Assembly (NCBI RefSeq): GCF_041381155.1
Contig: NC_091147.1
Span: 33,126,909 to 33,190,908 of the forward strand
Direction: 5' to 3'
DNA from: Argopecten irradians
Taxonomy: Eukaryota > Mollusca > Bivalvia > Pectinida > Pectinidae
DNA: 64,000 bases
The notes below the pieces were generated by a model. It saw nothing but the letters and a program-made list of their open reading frames with translations. It had not been told where the DNA came from and did not search any database. Made by a program: the position numbers and the translations under genes. Each line of letters opens with the position of its first letter. Within the stretch, counting starts at the first letter, position 1. Shown here one piece after another: positions 47,044-56,577 of this stretch.

Positions 47044-48198
47044 TTATTTTCCTTTTTTACCTTTTCCTCTGCCTTTCCCTTTGCCTTTTCCTTTTGAAGA
47101 TTTGCAATGAACACAAAGCCATTTTGAATTTGATTTTTTCAAAAATGTCTCATTCCCCTTTAGACCAACACACTTGTAATGATACCAAGAGTTACACACA
47201 TCACATGCAAGGCTTTCTAACAGTACACTAGATGGTTCCCATTCACAAACAGTAGCACACTCTTTACACAAGTATTCATCGTCTTCTTCTACTTCAGGAG
47301 TAGGCATTTTCCTCTTTTCACCCTTTTCCTTAGTTTTTTTTTCTCCTAGAGCCTGTAGCTTCTGTCTCAACGCCTGCTTCTTCTTACGAGGGATTAGAGT
47401 TTTGAATGTATGCAAACCTTCCAAAAGTGCAATACGAACAAAATGTTCATTGACAACACTGTAAAGGTCAAGTAGAAGAGAAAGGAAAACTTCATCTTCT
47501 GTATCATCCAATGTGTTTGAAAAAAGTTGGATCCATTCGTCCAGCAGATCTTCATTATCTCCCAAACCCTGTCTACAAACAATATGAATTTTTTCACCAT
47601 GCAAATGAAAAGATTCAGGTGACATGTACACTTGTAGAACAGAATTTAACTTCAGGAAATAATTGAATACTGAATCATTAACAATACGGAGGCCTCTACT
47701 GGCCCCTTGGCGAAATTCTATTTCAGCAAAACTGTCCTGATCCGTAGATTCAGCCATATCAGTTTCCTGGATTTGTAGCTGTTTGAGCAGATTTTGCTTG
47801 CAGTAGTTGAACTTGCTAGAAAATTTGCATGTTTTACTCTTTCCAAGACTTCTGATAACTGATTGGCGCAATCGTGAGGAAATTTTGTGAATGCAGGCCC
47901 CTGCAATATAACGAAGTTTTGCTTTAGCAGCATCTGAAAAATCAGTATCCGTGGATGAGCCGGCTTGATGTTCAAGGTCTTTTGCTTGTGAATCAATTAT
48001 CATTTGGGAGCGTTGATCAGTTTCCTTTTCAAACAGCCACATGCATAATTTTGTGGAAAATTTGTTTTGTGATTTTGAAATTTTCACACACTTAAAAAGC
48101 TTTTGACACTGTCCTAAATAAAAATCACTGACAAGAAATGTATTAAGTTCCTTCAAGGCCCCTGTCCACTCTGATGACTTTTTAAGTTTCCTTTGCCA
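47044..48198 (-). CDS. PHD-finger region downstream of, and probably fused to, the PIF1 helicase
   Basis: An open frame of 384 codons lies between 48198 and 47047 with stop TAA at 47044-47046. The N-terminal two thirds are helical and include LRYIAGACIHKISSRL, a motif reminiscent of the segment after the catalytic core in P/THAP9-type transposases. A basic linker (PRKKKQALRQKL) follows. Then comes a PHD-type zinc finger with the order C..C, then CDVCNSWYHYKC, then WLCVHC, and a lysine/glycine tail (KGKGKGKGRGKGKKGK). PHD fingers bind histone tails. The frame has no ATG near its start and lies one base out of phase with the helicase. Skipping base 48199 joins the two as EVWQRKLKK into a product of about 891 residues. 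The break may be a mutation, a sequencing error or programmed; fusion is the more likely original state. Confidence 0.75.
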   Translation of the reverse strand, partial: WQRKLKKSSEWTGALKELNTFLVSDFYLGQCQKLFKCVKISKSQNKFSTKLCMWLFEKETDQRSQMIIDSQAKDLEHQAGSSTDTDFSDAAKAKLRYIAGACIHKISSRLRQSVIRSLGKSKTCKFSSKFNYCKQNLLKQLQIQETDMAESTDQDSFAEIEFRQGASRGLRIVNDSVFNYFLKLNSVLQVYMSPESFHLHGEKIHIVCRQGLGDNEDLLDEWIQLFSNTLDDTEDEVFLSLLLDLYSVVNEHFVRIALLEGLHTFKTLIPRKKKQALRQKLQALGEKKTKEKGEKRKMPTPEVEEDDEYLCKECATVCEWEPSSVLLESLACDVCNSWYHYKCVGLKGNETFLKKSNSKWLCVHCKSSKGKGKGKGRGKGKKGK

Positions 48199-48951
48199 TT
48201 ACTTCTAAAACTTTCGCGTACAGATACTGCACATGTTTTTTGAGGATCTCTGTTTCTCCAAATCCTGAAGGTTTGTCCGAAACACATGGTGAGCCTTTAT
48301 TTAATTCCAGGAATTCTTTCACATCCCATGGACATTGCCGATGAAGATTAATATCAGCTTCACTGTCACTACTTGGTGATTCATAAGGTTCCTCATTGTC
48401 GTAGTCCTCTGATGACTTCTGGCTTAATGTCGATGTATCCTCATCTACGGTATGACGACAACAGCTTAGATCTTGTGCAAAGTCTAAAATCTGCTGATGA
48501 TAAAAATCATACACTTCGCCAGGATGCTTCAGATGGGCAGCTGCTGAATTATAGTTTACAACTCTGAGACCTTTTTTATTGACTGCTCGACCAATAGCAA
48601 CTCCCATTTGTCCAGGTGAGAAAAATGAGAAACAATCAACTTCTAGATATGGAATAGTTTGTCCCTGTGCCCTATGCACAGTCAACGCAAATGCCAACTT
48701 TACAGGGTATTGAAGTCGAGTAGCTAGTGTTACTTTTTTGGTTTTATCATACACTTCAAACTTTGTAAGTGGCACAGGAACATTTTTTCCAGCAACAGAT
48801 ATAACAGGACCCTCTTCAGTTAATTTGGTCACTACTCCTCTTGTTCCATTGAATAGGTTATGCTCAAGATTTCTGATGAGGATGACTGGAGCTCCAACTT
48901 TTAAGAGAAGATTCTTTGGGGCGGCACTGTGCATCAGAAGCTTTACTTCAC
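48182..48951 (-). CDS. PIF1 helicase exon 5 (C-terminal motifs)
   Basis: Begins after the acceptor ATTTTTACAG, encodes LKVGAPVILIRNL, LTVHRAQGQTIPYLEVD and MGVAIGRAV, then an acidic serine-rich tail (EEPYESPSSDSEAD). TAA at 48182-48184. Confidence 0.9.
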
Positions 48952-51900
48952 CTGTAAAAATAATAAAACAAATTTTAAGGAAAATGATTTACACATGAGT
49001 ACACAGGGATACGGATTAAAACGGACTGTCAGTTTTGACAAGTTATACTGTACTGTAAATGTAAAGCCAACATATTACAATTTTGAAAATTAATACTCCA
49101 TACCCTTTGCTACATAAAGATTAATCTCAGACCTAAGTATAACAAGAAAATAACAGGCAGTGACAGAGATAATCATTGCAAACATTATCCTGTAAGTCAA
49201 CATGGTCATAATGTAAGTCACAGTGATCTAATTGAGTTCAGATAAGATATTTCATGGAAATTCAAAACTTCAAATAAAAATTAAGAACTGACATGAATAT
49301 AAATATGACACAGAATTCAATAGTAGAAGAGATTTAGAAAATTTGCATAGCCAATATTTTATTAACTTGTACTAGTATAATCTTTCAAGTAATATGTATA
49401 TACAAACAATTACACATTATGTACCTTCATCAACTGACTTATAGACTTTATCATTTCCATCAATACTATTGAGCATCTCATGGTTGATGTAGTCAGCATC
49501 AAAATTGGTGCCAAAGAGTTTCACAACATCAACTGCATTATGCAGAGGTCTGCTCAATCTCCGCAGGAGTTGTTCAGTCTCTTTTGAAGGATCACCATCA
49601 CACAGTTCATGTATAGCCTGCACCAAATCCTCTTCATTTTGTCTGACAACCTGAAAGAAGCATTTAAATACACTTATCTTCAAATGTTGAACAATAATTT
49701 ACAAAAGCTAGTGTCATAATAAGACAAATAGATCTATACATTTACTTATCAATATACAGTTCCTCAACATCCTGTCACAAAGTGACACATTACCGTATAA
49801 TGAATCTCATAGAGATGTGAAGAAAAACCGGAGTACCAGGTAAGGAGAGAAAAACAGTTGTCCCACATGGGTTTCTAACTCACTAACCAGGAGTAGAGGG
49901 TTAAGTGATGATGGCCGGAACACCTAACCATGAAGCTGAAGTGGTCTCATCTTTACTTTGAATAACAAAGTTATGACTTAACTTATTTGAAAGGTTTATT
50001 TACTTATGCTCAAAACTGACTATAAAATTGATAAATGCAGAGTGATGACAGAGGGTGTATCTTTCTATACACATATGATACTAAGGCAGCCTGTACAGAT
50101 TTTTTTTTTTTTTTTTTTTTTTTAAATATTTTAGAGATTTAGAATCTCACACTAACATCTCTTATTCTGTTGGATATCATTTTTCAGGAATAGAGAGAAA
50201 CTTATAGTTTGAATACACATAGTTACTTGTTGCAAGTTTATGTGATGTGGGAAAGTCTTCTGAAACAAAGGACTGAGGAAACAAAAGGATCCATCATCAT
50301 CAAATCTTCTGTTTGGCACTGGAGGCAGCTGTTTAAAATCTCCGTTGGCTATCACCTATAACATGAATGACATTATTTTAAATATTCTCATATTGATAGA
50401 CGAAATGTCACAGATACAACCTTACAAATTAGCAAACACACTATAAACACCAAGTTATTTCTTCAATATTATGTTCCTGTTATCTGTATATCATTAAAAA
50501 AACCTATTTGTAAAGTCAGGAAACTGTTAACTCTTAATCAAGTATGGATTGATAAATTTAGACAGTAAAAAACAGGACCACCTTAACCACTTGAACAGAG
50601 CTGCCCTAATTGCCATCAAAATTACCTGCAGTCCTCCAAATACTGATGTATTTCCTCGAACATATCGACACACAAACTCCAACATTTCCAGCACAGTCTT
50701 GGACATCATTCCTATCTCATCAATGACTAGAACATTGCTTTTAATGATTCTAGTTTTGGCTGACTGGAAACGGTCATCAGTATCAAACAATATCATCAGA
50801 TCTTCATGTGTATGGCGACAATCCATGATCCCAGACCAGTGATGGATAGTTGTAGCACCAAGTCCTAGTTGGAGACTGGCCATACCAGTCATAGAAGTGA
50901 CTGCGACATCTTTTGTTTTTTGCAACTCTTGAATGATACATCTAAAAAATAGCAAAGATATGTTTAAAACAATAATTCTTTACACAATTATTCATAATAT
51001 TGCCACATTTAAGATCTGCAAATAATTTACTGAAGCTGTTATTTCATTATTCAAAAATGTGTCAAATTGACAATATGTTTACATGTAACCTTGACCTTTA
51101 TTGAAAGGTCAAATAGGTTAGAATTATTTCAGCACTCTGATTTAACTTTGGTCAAACCTGTAAAATAGATTGAAACTGATCCCATTATAGTTCTACAGTA
51201 GCTCTTAACAATTTTTGATGATACAGACAGGTTTACCCAATTAAGTAAAGTTTTGTTGTCATTGTCATGGTAACCATATCAATAATAACACATTTATATT
51301 TGTGTATTGAGTCAATTAACTATAACCAATCAGAAATATTGAGTCAAATTAGATTAGGAAGATAGTAGTTTCATTACTTAAATCATTAAATTGAGCATTA
51401 GGTTCATATGTTAATCTTATTTTTCTTCTGCTTACAGGTTGATGCTGAACTATTGTGAAGGAAATGATGACACAGCCTTATATTTGAAGGACATATATCA
51501 AACGTGCCTCCAGTTTCACAATGCTTGTAATATTGTGCCTCCAAGCAAAGATATGATAGCTAGGTTAATACCAAAGCTTTTTCATACACAGAGCTCATTT
51601 AAATATGAAGACAGCATGAGATACGTAGTATTTAAGCGTATGACATTGAGACAGTCACCTTCAACTGAAGAAAACTGGTCCCTGCCTCCAAATTGCTCTA
51701 TTTCCATGTCCCAGGACAATGAAGTTACAGTAACATTTCCAACACACATAGTTGTCAATGGAGAACAGCAGACAATAACTGTCAAATTTGGAGTGCAAAA
51801 CACCAACCTTTCTGTAAGAAATGTGAATTTCTCCTTTGGATATGTAATTAATCCATCTCAGAAGAACATCAGCGGATTATTTGATTTCTTCCAAAATGTG

Positions 51901-54900
51901 AAGTTCTGTAAAGGAATTGATAAGCAGAGAAGTATCCCAAGATCATCTGTTACAGAAACAGTTACCAACTTGTTAGGTGATGAAAAAGAAAAAGTAACAC
52001 GCGTCGCCGCGTGCAAACTTTTTGTTAACTGGAACACAAAACACAACTCCTGTGAAAGCTGTCAACAAAAAGAGTGTCAGAAAAGAAAGCTGTTAGAGCC
52101 GTCACCTCAGCCCACTAAACCCAGTACATCATCGAACAAGGATAACATTACAGAGGTTAAATCTGATGTTTCTGGCAAAGAAAATGAGGTACCAGTTATC
52201 CTTGATCAAAAGGAGCATGATTACATGTCTCAAATCCTTGACAACCTGCTCAGTGCTGATGTTCCAAAGAATTTCAAGCTACTACTGGAGTCTCAGTCAA
52301 GAAACTGTAAGAAGGGATTGGATGTTCACCAAAGGCGTTGGGATCCAGAAGTTATAAGTATTTGTCTCAGTCTCTACTCAACCTCCCCCCAGACCTACAA
52401 CCATCTGTTGCAAAGTAAGATGTTAGTTCTCCCATCAAAAAGACTTTTGCAGTATTACAAAAACTCCATAAAACAGACACCAGGCCTGAATGCTGACAAT
52501 CTGAAATGGATGCAAAAAGAATCAGAGAGACAAGGAGTGAAAGACTTTGGAAAACGAGGAGGGCTAATAGTGGATGAAATGGCCATTCAAGATGATTTGG
52601 TTGTTACTAAGCAAGGAAATGCATGGTCAATAGTAGGTGGAGTTGACATGGGAAAACTGAATAATGATATAGATATCATTACTGAAAGGCAGCATAAGGT
52701 AAAGTTAGCTACCCACGCTCTGCAATACGTTTTCCATGGATTTAGTGGTTTCAGATGGCCAGTAGCATATTATGGAGCTAATCCTGCTACAACTCATCAA
52801 CTTTACAACACATTTTGGGAATGCGTAGACAAGCTTGATGACTATGGCTTTACAGTTGAGTATGTTATGCTGGATGGTGCTACAACAAACAAAGCATTCA
52901 TGTCTATGCTATTTCAAGGACCACCAAGGGAAGTTAATTTTCAATTCCCCGATATTTACTACAGACAGCACATGATGTGTGCTATCCAAGACATTATGCA
53001 TGTCCTGAAAAAAATCAGAAATAACATTGAGTCTAGCACTACTGAGCACAAGACAGTGGGAGGAAGATATCTAGTGTTGAATGACAAGGCAATTGTTTGG
53101 GATCATTGGGTGGAATGTTTCAGATTCAACACTCAAGGTGGATTCAGAGTACACCGGAAACTAACAGAGGAACACATTTCTCTAACGCCTGCATCAAAAA
53201 TGAGGAACAAGCTTGCTGTTGATGTTCTCAGTAAAGATATGCTCTTCCTCATGAAGACATACCAGTCCACTCTTACAAATCCTGAGAAGCTGTCATCCTC
53301 CATTGATCTCCTGGAAAATACTTCAATTCTTGTAAGCATCTTTTGCGATTCCAACAGACCAGTGTCCAGTTCTGGAGACAGTAGGCTAAAACAACTCAGG
53401 GCTGTCGTAGATTTCTTCAATACCTGGGAGGAACAAGTGTATGAGTCCACAATATATATCAAAAGAAAGAACCTCATCACACAGGAGACCAGAGATGATA
53501 TAAATTCCTCAATTACTGGTTTCATTTCACTGTGTGAGCTAAACCTAAAGGATGGAATGTCCAGTATCAATCCAGGATTTTTAAACTCTGACATTGTTGA
53601 GAATTTATTTTGCCAACAACGAGGAGTCAAAAATGGGCTAAACACCAACCCAACACTCGCACAATATGGACCCTCAAATACAGCCATAACACTGGGACAA
53701 TCAACTGTGTCTTCTAAATGCAATTCTGGAAATAGGGCCATGTAATTCAAAGCAACAACACCATGTCCGCTGAATCCAGGTCAAAATAAGAGAAGAAAGC
53801 TGAATCAAATCAGAGTTTAAAGCATAACCACTGATACAAGTAATAGCTAGGACTTCTAGTTCTAATATGGAGGATGGGACTTCTAGTTAAGACAATAGAA
53901 TTATTTGAAGTCCAATTACAGACATTGTCTGTGGTACCACTTATTCACAGAAACAAGTGGATTCTTGCCAACCTAGGACACTGGGGCTTCTTGCCTAAGT
54001 TGAAAATTGGGACACTGGGGCTTCTTGCCTAAGTATAAGATTGGGACACTGGGGCTTCTTGCCTAAGTAGAAGATTGGGACACTGGGGCTTCTTGCCTAA
54101 GTAGAAGACTGGGACACTGGGGCTTCTTGCATAAGTAGAAGATTGGGACACTGGGGCTTCTTGCCTAAATAGAAGACTGGGACACTGGGGCTTCTTGCCT
54201 AAATAGAAGACTGGGACACTCTTCTTGCCTAAGTAGAAGATTGGGACACTGGGGCTTCTTGCCTAAGTAGAAGATTGGGACACTGGGGCTTTTTGCCTAA
54301 GTAGAAGATTGGGACACTGGGGCTTCTTGCCTAAGTAGAAGATTGGGACACTGGGGCTTCTTGCCTAAGTAGAAGATTGGGACACTGGGGCTTCTTGCCT
54401 AAGTAGAAGATTGGGACACTGGGGCTTCTTGCCTAAGTAGAAGATTGGGACACTGGGGCTTCTTGCCTAAGTAGAAGATTGGGACACTGGGGCTTCTTGC
54501 CTAAATAGAAGACTGGGACACTGGGGCTTCTTGCCTAAGTAGAAGATTGGGACACTGGGGTTTCTTGCCTAAGTAGAAGATTGGGACACTGGGGCTTCTT
54601 GCCTAAGTAGAAGATTGGGACACTGGGGCTTCTTGCCTAAGTAGAAGATTGGGACTTCTAGTCCCAACTATTATTAAGGAAATACAGTGAGGCTTCTTAT
54701 ATGCCGAGGAGACTGGGACATCTTGTCCCAATGAAAGAGAAATCGAATGTGGCTTCAAGTCCCAATGGAGGAAAAAGTGACTGGGACTTCTTGTCCACTG
54801 TGAAGACTGGGACTTCTAGTCCCAAATAAGGTAACTGGAGCTTTTAGTAATTTATCAAATGCTGATAAATCCACAAGAACTTGATGTTCTGTCAATAATA

Positions 54901-55561
54901 TACAGCATAAATATATTTTATGCTATATACAATTTTATTATTGACAGAATGTCAAGCTCCTGTGATAAATCACACTTCTTTAATCATTTAGGATATAGAA
55001 AAATGATCATATTCTAGTAAATAGATACAAGGACAAAACAAATTTCTGCTCTTTTTTTAGCACTCCTTCCAATTGACATAAACTTCAGCTTGATGAAGGT
55101 GGTCAGTACAATATAGATGTAGATATATGCTATAGTTAAACTTTAAACTGGTACATGCGTTTTCTTGGCAGAGCGACTGAAGAGTGATAATAATTTATAT
55201 ATATAAGCTGAATGTTGTTAATTTCATTAAAGATGAAACCATTTAACAAATGGAAGTCAAAGCTGTATCCCTATTATGGACGTTTTATACACTTTATAAG
55301 TATTTACATTTATATTGCATTATTGAGTTTATAAACTTCATGGAAATTCTCCATTGCTTTGGTTTACCGCCATTATTAACCAAATGTGCAGACACAGTAG
55401 CTACCGACTCTACAAAGGAATCGGCTGATTTATCTAATATGACATCATATTTCAAATACTTACTTCAACAAATATGTTTTACCAGTACCACATTGTCCTG
55501 TGATAATCACATTATGACCGTCAGCGACGGCGCGGAATGCTGACAGTTGGTCCCTGTTCAT
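48182..55561 (-). CDS. PIF1-family DNA helicase, five exons
   Basis: Exons 55464-55561, 50626-50941, 50227-50355, 49425-49650 and 48182-48951 splice with GT-AG borders and matching phases (2,0,0,1) into exactly 512 codons plus stop. The start ATG at 55561 is the first after an in-frame TAA. Motifs in order: Walker A GQCGTGKT, Ia VTSMTGMASLQLG, Walker B VLVIDEIGMMS, III GDFKQLPPV, and C-terminal TVHRAQGQT with GVAIGRAV. This is a complete superfamily 1B 5'-3' helicase core of PIF1 type, which unwinds DNA during replication and repair. Intron 1 (4.5 kb) contains the plus-strand transposase and the right repeat array. The frame ends in EVMAKET and the PHD region continues in another frame just after. 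The nearby transposase and arrays suggest it belongs to the mobile element and is not the host PIF1. Confidence 0.9.
49425..49650 (-). CDS. PIF1 helicase exon 4
   Basis: Starts VVRQNEEDLVQAIHEL after the acceptor CTTCTTTCAG and ends VYKSVDE plus one base at the donor GTACAT. Covers the linker between motifs III and IV-V. Confidence 0.88.
49790..49940. repeat. Degenerate SINE-like fragment in a helicase intron
   Basis: AAAAACCGGAGTACCAGGTA near 49827 recalls the GGAGTACCCGGAGAA body of the SINE at 28793-29028. The region ends in a tRNA-head-like GGCCGGAACACCTAACCATG. Confidence 0.4.
50227..50355 (-). CDS. PIF1 helicase exon 3 (motif III)
   Basis: Starts VIANGDFKQLPPV and ends FPHHINLQQ at the donor GTAACT. 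43 codons, phase 0 on both sides. Confidence 0.9.
50626..50941 (-). CDS. PIF1 helicase exon 2 (motifs Ia, II)
   Basis: The acceptor is CTATTTTTTAG and the donor CAG/GTAATT. It encodes CIIQELQKTKDVAVTSMTG through Walker B VIDEIGMMS to SVFGGLQ. Confidence 0.9.
51442..53745 (+). CDS. P-element/THAP9-like DDE transposase
   Basis: 767 codons from the ATG at 51442, stop TAA at 53743-53745. It carries the landmarks of the P-superfamily RNase H-like transposase in order: LIVDEMAIQ (first Asp, residue ~378), VMLDGATTN (second Asp, ~478), DIMHVLKKIRNN (the D-x-x-H-LK-IRNN motif, ~517), LTPASKMRNKLAVDVLS, and SDIVENLFCQQRG followed by N-NPT (catalytic Glu, ~720). The N-terminal 70 residues look like a compact helical or winged-helix DNA-binding domain, then a cysteine cluster (CESCQQKECQKRK) near residue 210. 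No THAP zinc finger (C2CH) is visible. A good acceptor (TCTTCTGCTTACAG) lies just before the ATG, so an upstream exon may exist. The gene lies in intron 1 of the opposite-strand helicase. All catalytic residues and the full frame are intact, which suggests recent activity. Confidence 0.88.
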   Translation: MLNYCEGNDDTALYLKDIYQTCLQFHNACNIVPPSKDMIARLIPKLFHTQSSFKYEDSMRYVVFKRMTLRQSPSTEENWSLPPNCSISMSQDNEVTVTFPTHIVVNGEQQTITVKFGVQNTNLSVRNVNFSFGYVINPSQKNISGLFDFFQNVKFCKGIDKQRSIPRSSVTETVTNLLGDEKEKVTRVAACKLFVNWNTKHNSCESCQQKECQKRKLLEPSPQPTKPSTSSNKDNITEVKSDVSGKENEVPVILDQKEHDYMSQILDNLLSADVPKNFKLLLESQSRNCKKGLDVHQRRWDPEVISICLSLYSTSPQTYNHLLQSKMLVLPSKRLLQYYKNSIKQTPGLNADNLKWMQKESERQGVKDFGKRGGLIVDEMAIQDDLVVTKQGNAWSIVGGVDMGKLNNDIDIITERQHKVKLATHALQYVFHGFSGFRWPVAYYGANPATTHQLYNTFWECVDKLDDYGFTVEYVMLDGATTNKAFMSMLFQGPPREVNFQFPDIYYRQHMMCAIQDIMHVLKKIRNNIESSTTEHKTVGGRYLVLNDKAIVWDHWVECFRFNTQGGFRVHRKLTEEHISLTPASKMRNKLAVDVLSKDMLFLMKTYQSTLTNPEKLSSSIDLLENTSILVSIFCDSNRPVSSSGDSRLKQLRAVVDFFNTWEEQVYESTIYIKRKNLITQETRDDINSSITGFISLCELNLKDGMSSINPGFLNSDIVENLFCQQRGVKNGLNTNPTLAQYGPSNTAITLGQSTVSSKCNSGNRAM
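53973..54656. repeat. 34-bp tandem array (~20 copies), right subterminal repeat
   Basis: Unit contains GGGACACTGGGGCTTCTTGC and CTAAGTAGAAGATT. One copy near 54211 lacks GGGGCTT. The CTGGGGCTTCTTGCCTA core is the reverse complement of the core in the left 80-bp array. Confidence 0.96.
54657..54835. repeat. Scattered GGGACTTCTWGTCCC-type motifs
   Basis: After the 34-bp array, GGGACTTCTAGTCCC occurs at 54651-54665 and 54815-54829, and variants GGGACATCTTGTCCC and GGGACTTCTTGTCC lie between. The last one runs into CAAATAAGG, the inverse of CCTTATTTGGGACTAGAAGT at 47016. These are candidate protein-binding sites. Confidence 0.7.
54872..54963. repeat. Hairpin with arms related to the right boundary sequence
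   Basis: CACAAGAACTTGATGTTCTG at 54872, continuing TCAATAATA, is inverted as TATTATTGACAGAATGTCAA ending GCTCCTGTG at 54963. The same sequence in direct orientation ends the element at 55934-55960. Confidence 0.75.
55464..55561 (-). CDS. PIF1 helicase exon 1 with Walker A
   Basis: Encodes MNRDQLSAFRAVADGHNV followed by IITGQCGTGKTYLL. The donor is AA/GTAAGT. It lies outside the right 34-bp array, so the element must extend at least to here. Confidence 0.88.
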
Positions 55562-55933
55562 CGCTGTTGTGTCAGTCAGTGTTTACATTCTCCACAACGT
55601 GTTGACCTACTTGATCATTCTGTGCGGAACAGCGGAAGTGTGACGTCAGCGCATGGATTCGGGAACGAAGTGAAGTTGGCGGTGAAATCAGCTAACTTTC
55701 AAAATGACTTTGGATTACACGTAATTATATGCGGTTGTGAAAAGGTTAGTGTTGATATATGTGAAGAATAACATCTTAATGTAATATCGGCGCGGTGACA
55801 CATGCAGACATTGCCCAGAACAAATTTTACAGAACTTTTACCGAAGGTGGTGAAAATTTTGGCCAGCGATGCATTTCATTCCTGGTGTTTTTATATAGTA
55901 TATAGGGGTATTTTTATATATATTTTTACTATA
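55562..55933 (-). promoter_or_regulatory. Probable promoter/5' flank of the PIF1 gene
   Basis: 370 bp upstream of the helicase ATG, GC-richer than its surroundings (TGACGTCAGCGC near 55640 and CGGCGCGGTGAC near 55788), with no other exon recognised. CRE-like TGACGTCA is present. The role is inferred from position only. Confidence 0.35.
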
Positions 55934-55960
55934 TATTATTGACAGAACGTCAAACTCCTG
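55934..55960. repeat. Candidate terminal repeat at the right boundary
   Basis: TATTATTGACAGAACGTCAA plus ACTCCTG ends precisely where homology to D1 begins at 55961. It matches the two arms of the 54872-54963 hairpin. No partner was found near 46450. Confidence 0.5.
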
Positions 55961-56333
55961 TGCATGAACGTATTCCACTCTTTTTGGCCAGGATTTAGTA
56001 ACGCGATATGTCTTAAATATGGGATCTTCTATGGGTGTAGTTTAAGAATTTTTGTTTTATACTGCGTGCATTGGCAAGCAAAAGTAAACCTTCAGGACGA
56101 GTTTAATAAATTATGTGAAATGAACACAAATTGAAGATACTTTAATCACATTCATTCAAACAAAGTTACGTGTCAAAAACATTTTAATGTTAAAATGAGC
56201 TGCAAAAAACAACAACAGGGCAATCATTTTGTCCCACCTTCATAGAACACCGAGGTCACGTCATCGGTCCTGACGTAAATTTTTGTATCTGACATTACGT
56301 CTCAACAATATTCCTCTTTTCGCCACAGCAAGG

Positions 56334-56577
56334 AAAATCGCTCCAGATTATATACCACTAGATAATACTAATAATGCAAAAATACATGGGCAAAGTTCAC
56401 CGTATACTAGGCCGAAGTGTAATACATGTTTGTGGAACATTTTGTAAGACTTACCGTTAAGATACTTGACGCATCAATAACAAACATATTGTGGACGTAT
56501 ATCCCTATTTGAGGTCCATTCACCTGTATCAGGAAGATTTGTACCTGTAATTGGAACTCAATGCATTATAAACCTAA
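56334..56577. other. D2-specific segment
   Basis: 244 bp with no counterpart in D1, in the place where D1 has 1.2 kb and a palindrome. No coding signal. Confidence 0.6.

Larger units (their letters stand above)
46450..55960. mobile_element. Composite P-like transposon with PIF1 helicase and PHD module
   Basis: About 9.5 kb located exactly between the two copies of the large direct duplication. It contains a P-element/THAP9-like transposase on the plus strand, a five-exon PIF1 helicase gene on the minus strand whose first intron encloses the transposase, a PHD-finger-ending ORF downstream of the helicase, and inverted-orientation repeat arrays on either side (80-bp units left, 34-bp units right). 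The right boundary coincides with a 27-bp sequence (TTGACAGAACGTCAAACTCC core) ending at 55960. I could not find an inverted copy of that sequence at the left boundary, so the exact termini are unproven. Both large proteins keep complete catalytic motifs, so the element looks young apart from one frame break. Confidence 0.7.

Noticed and set aside
51439-53745. hAT or KDZ-type transposase
   Set aside because: The D-x-x-H-LK-IRNN motif with VDEM, LDGATTN and VENLF order fits the P/THAP9 group; no BED finger or hAT dimerisation region is visible.
46450-54835. Element boundaries set at the two repeat arrays
   Set aside because: Helicase exon 1 with Walker A lies at 55464-55561, outside the right array, so the arrays are internal, not terminal.
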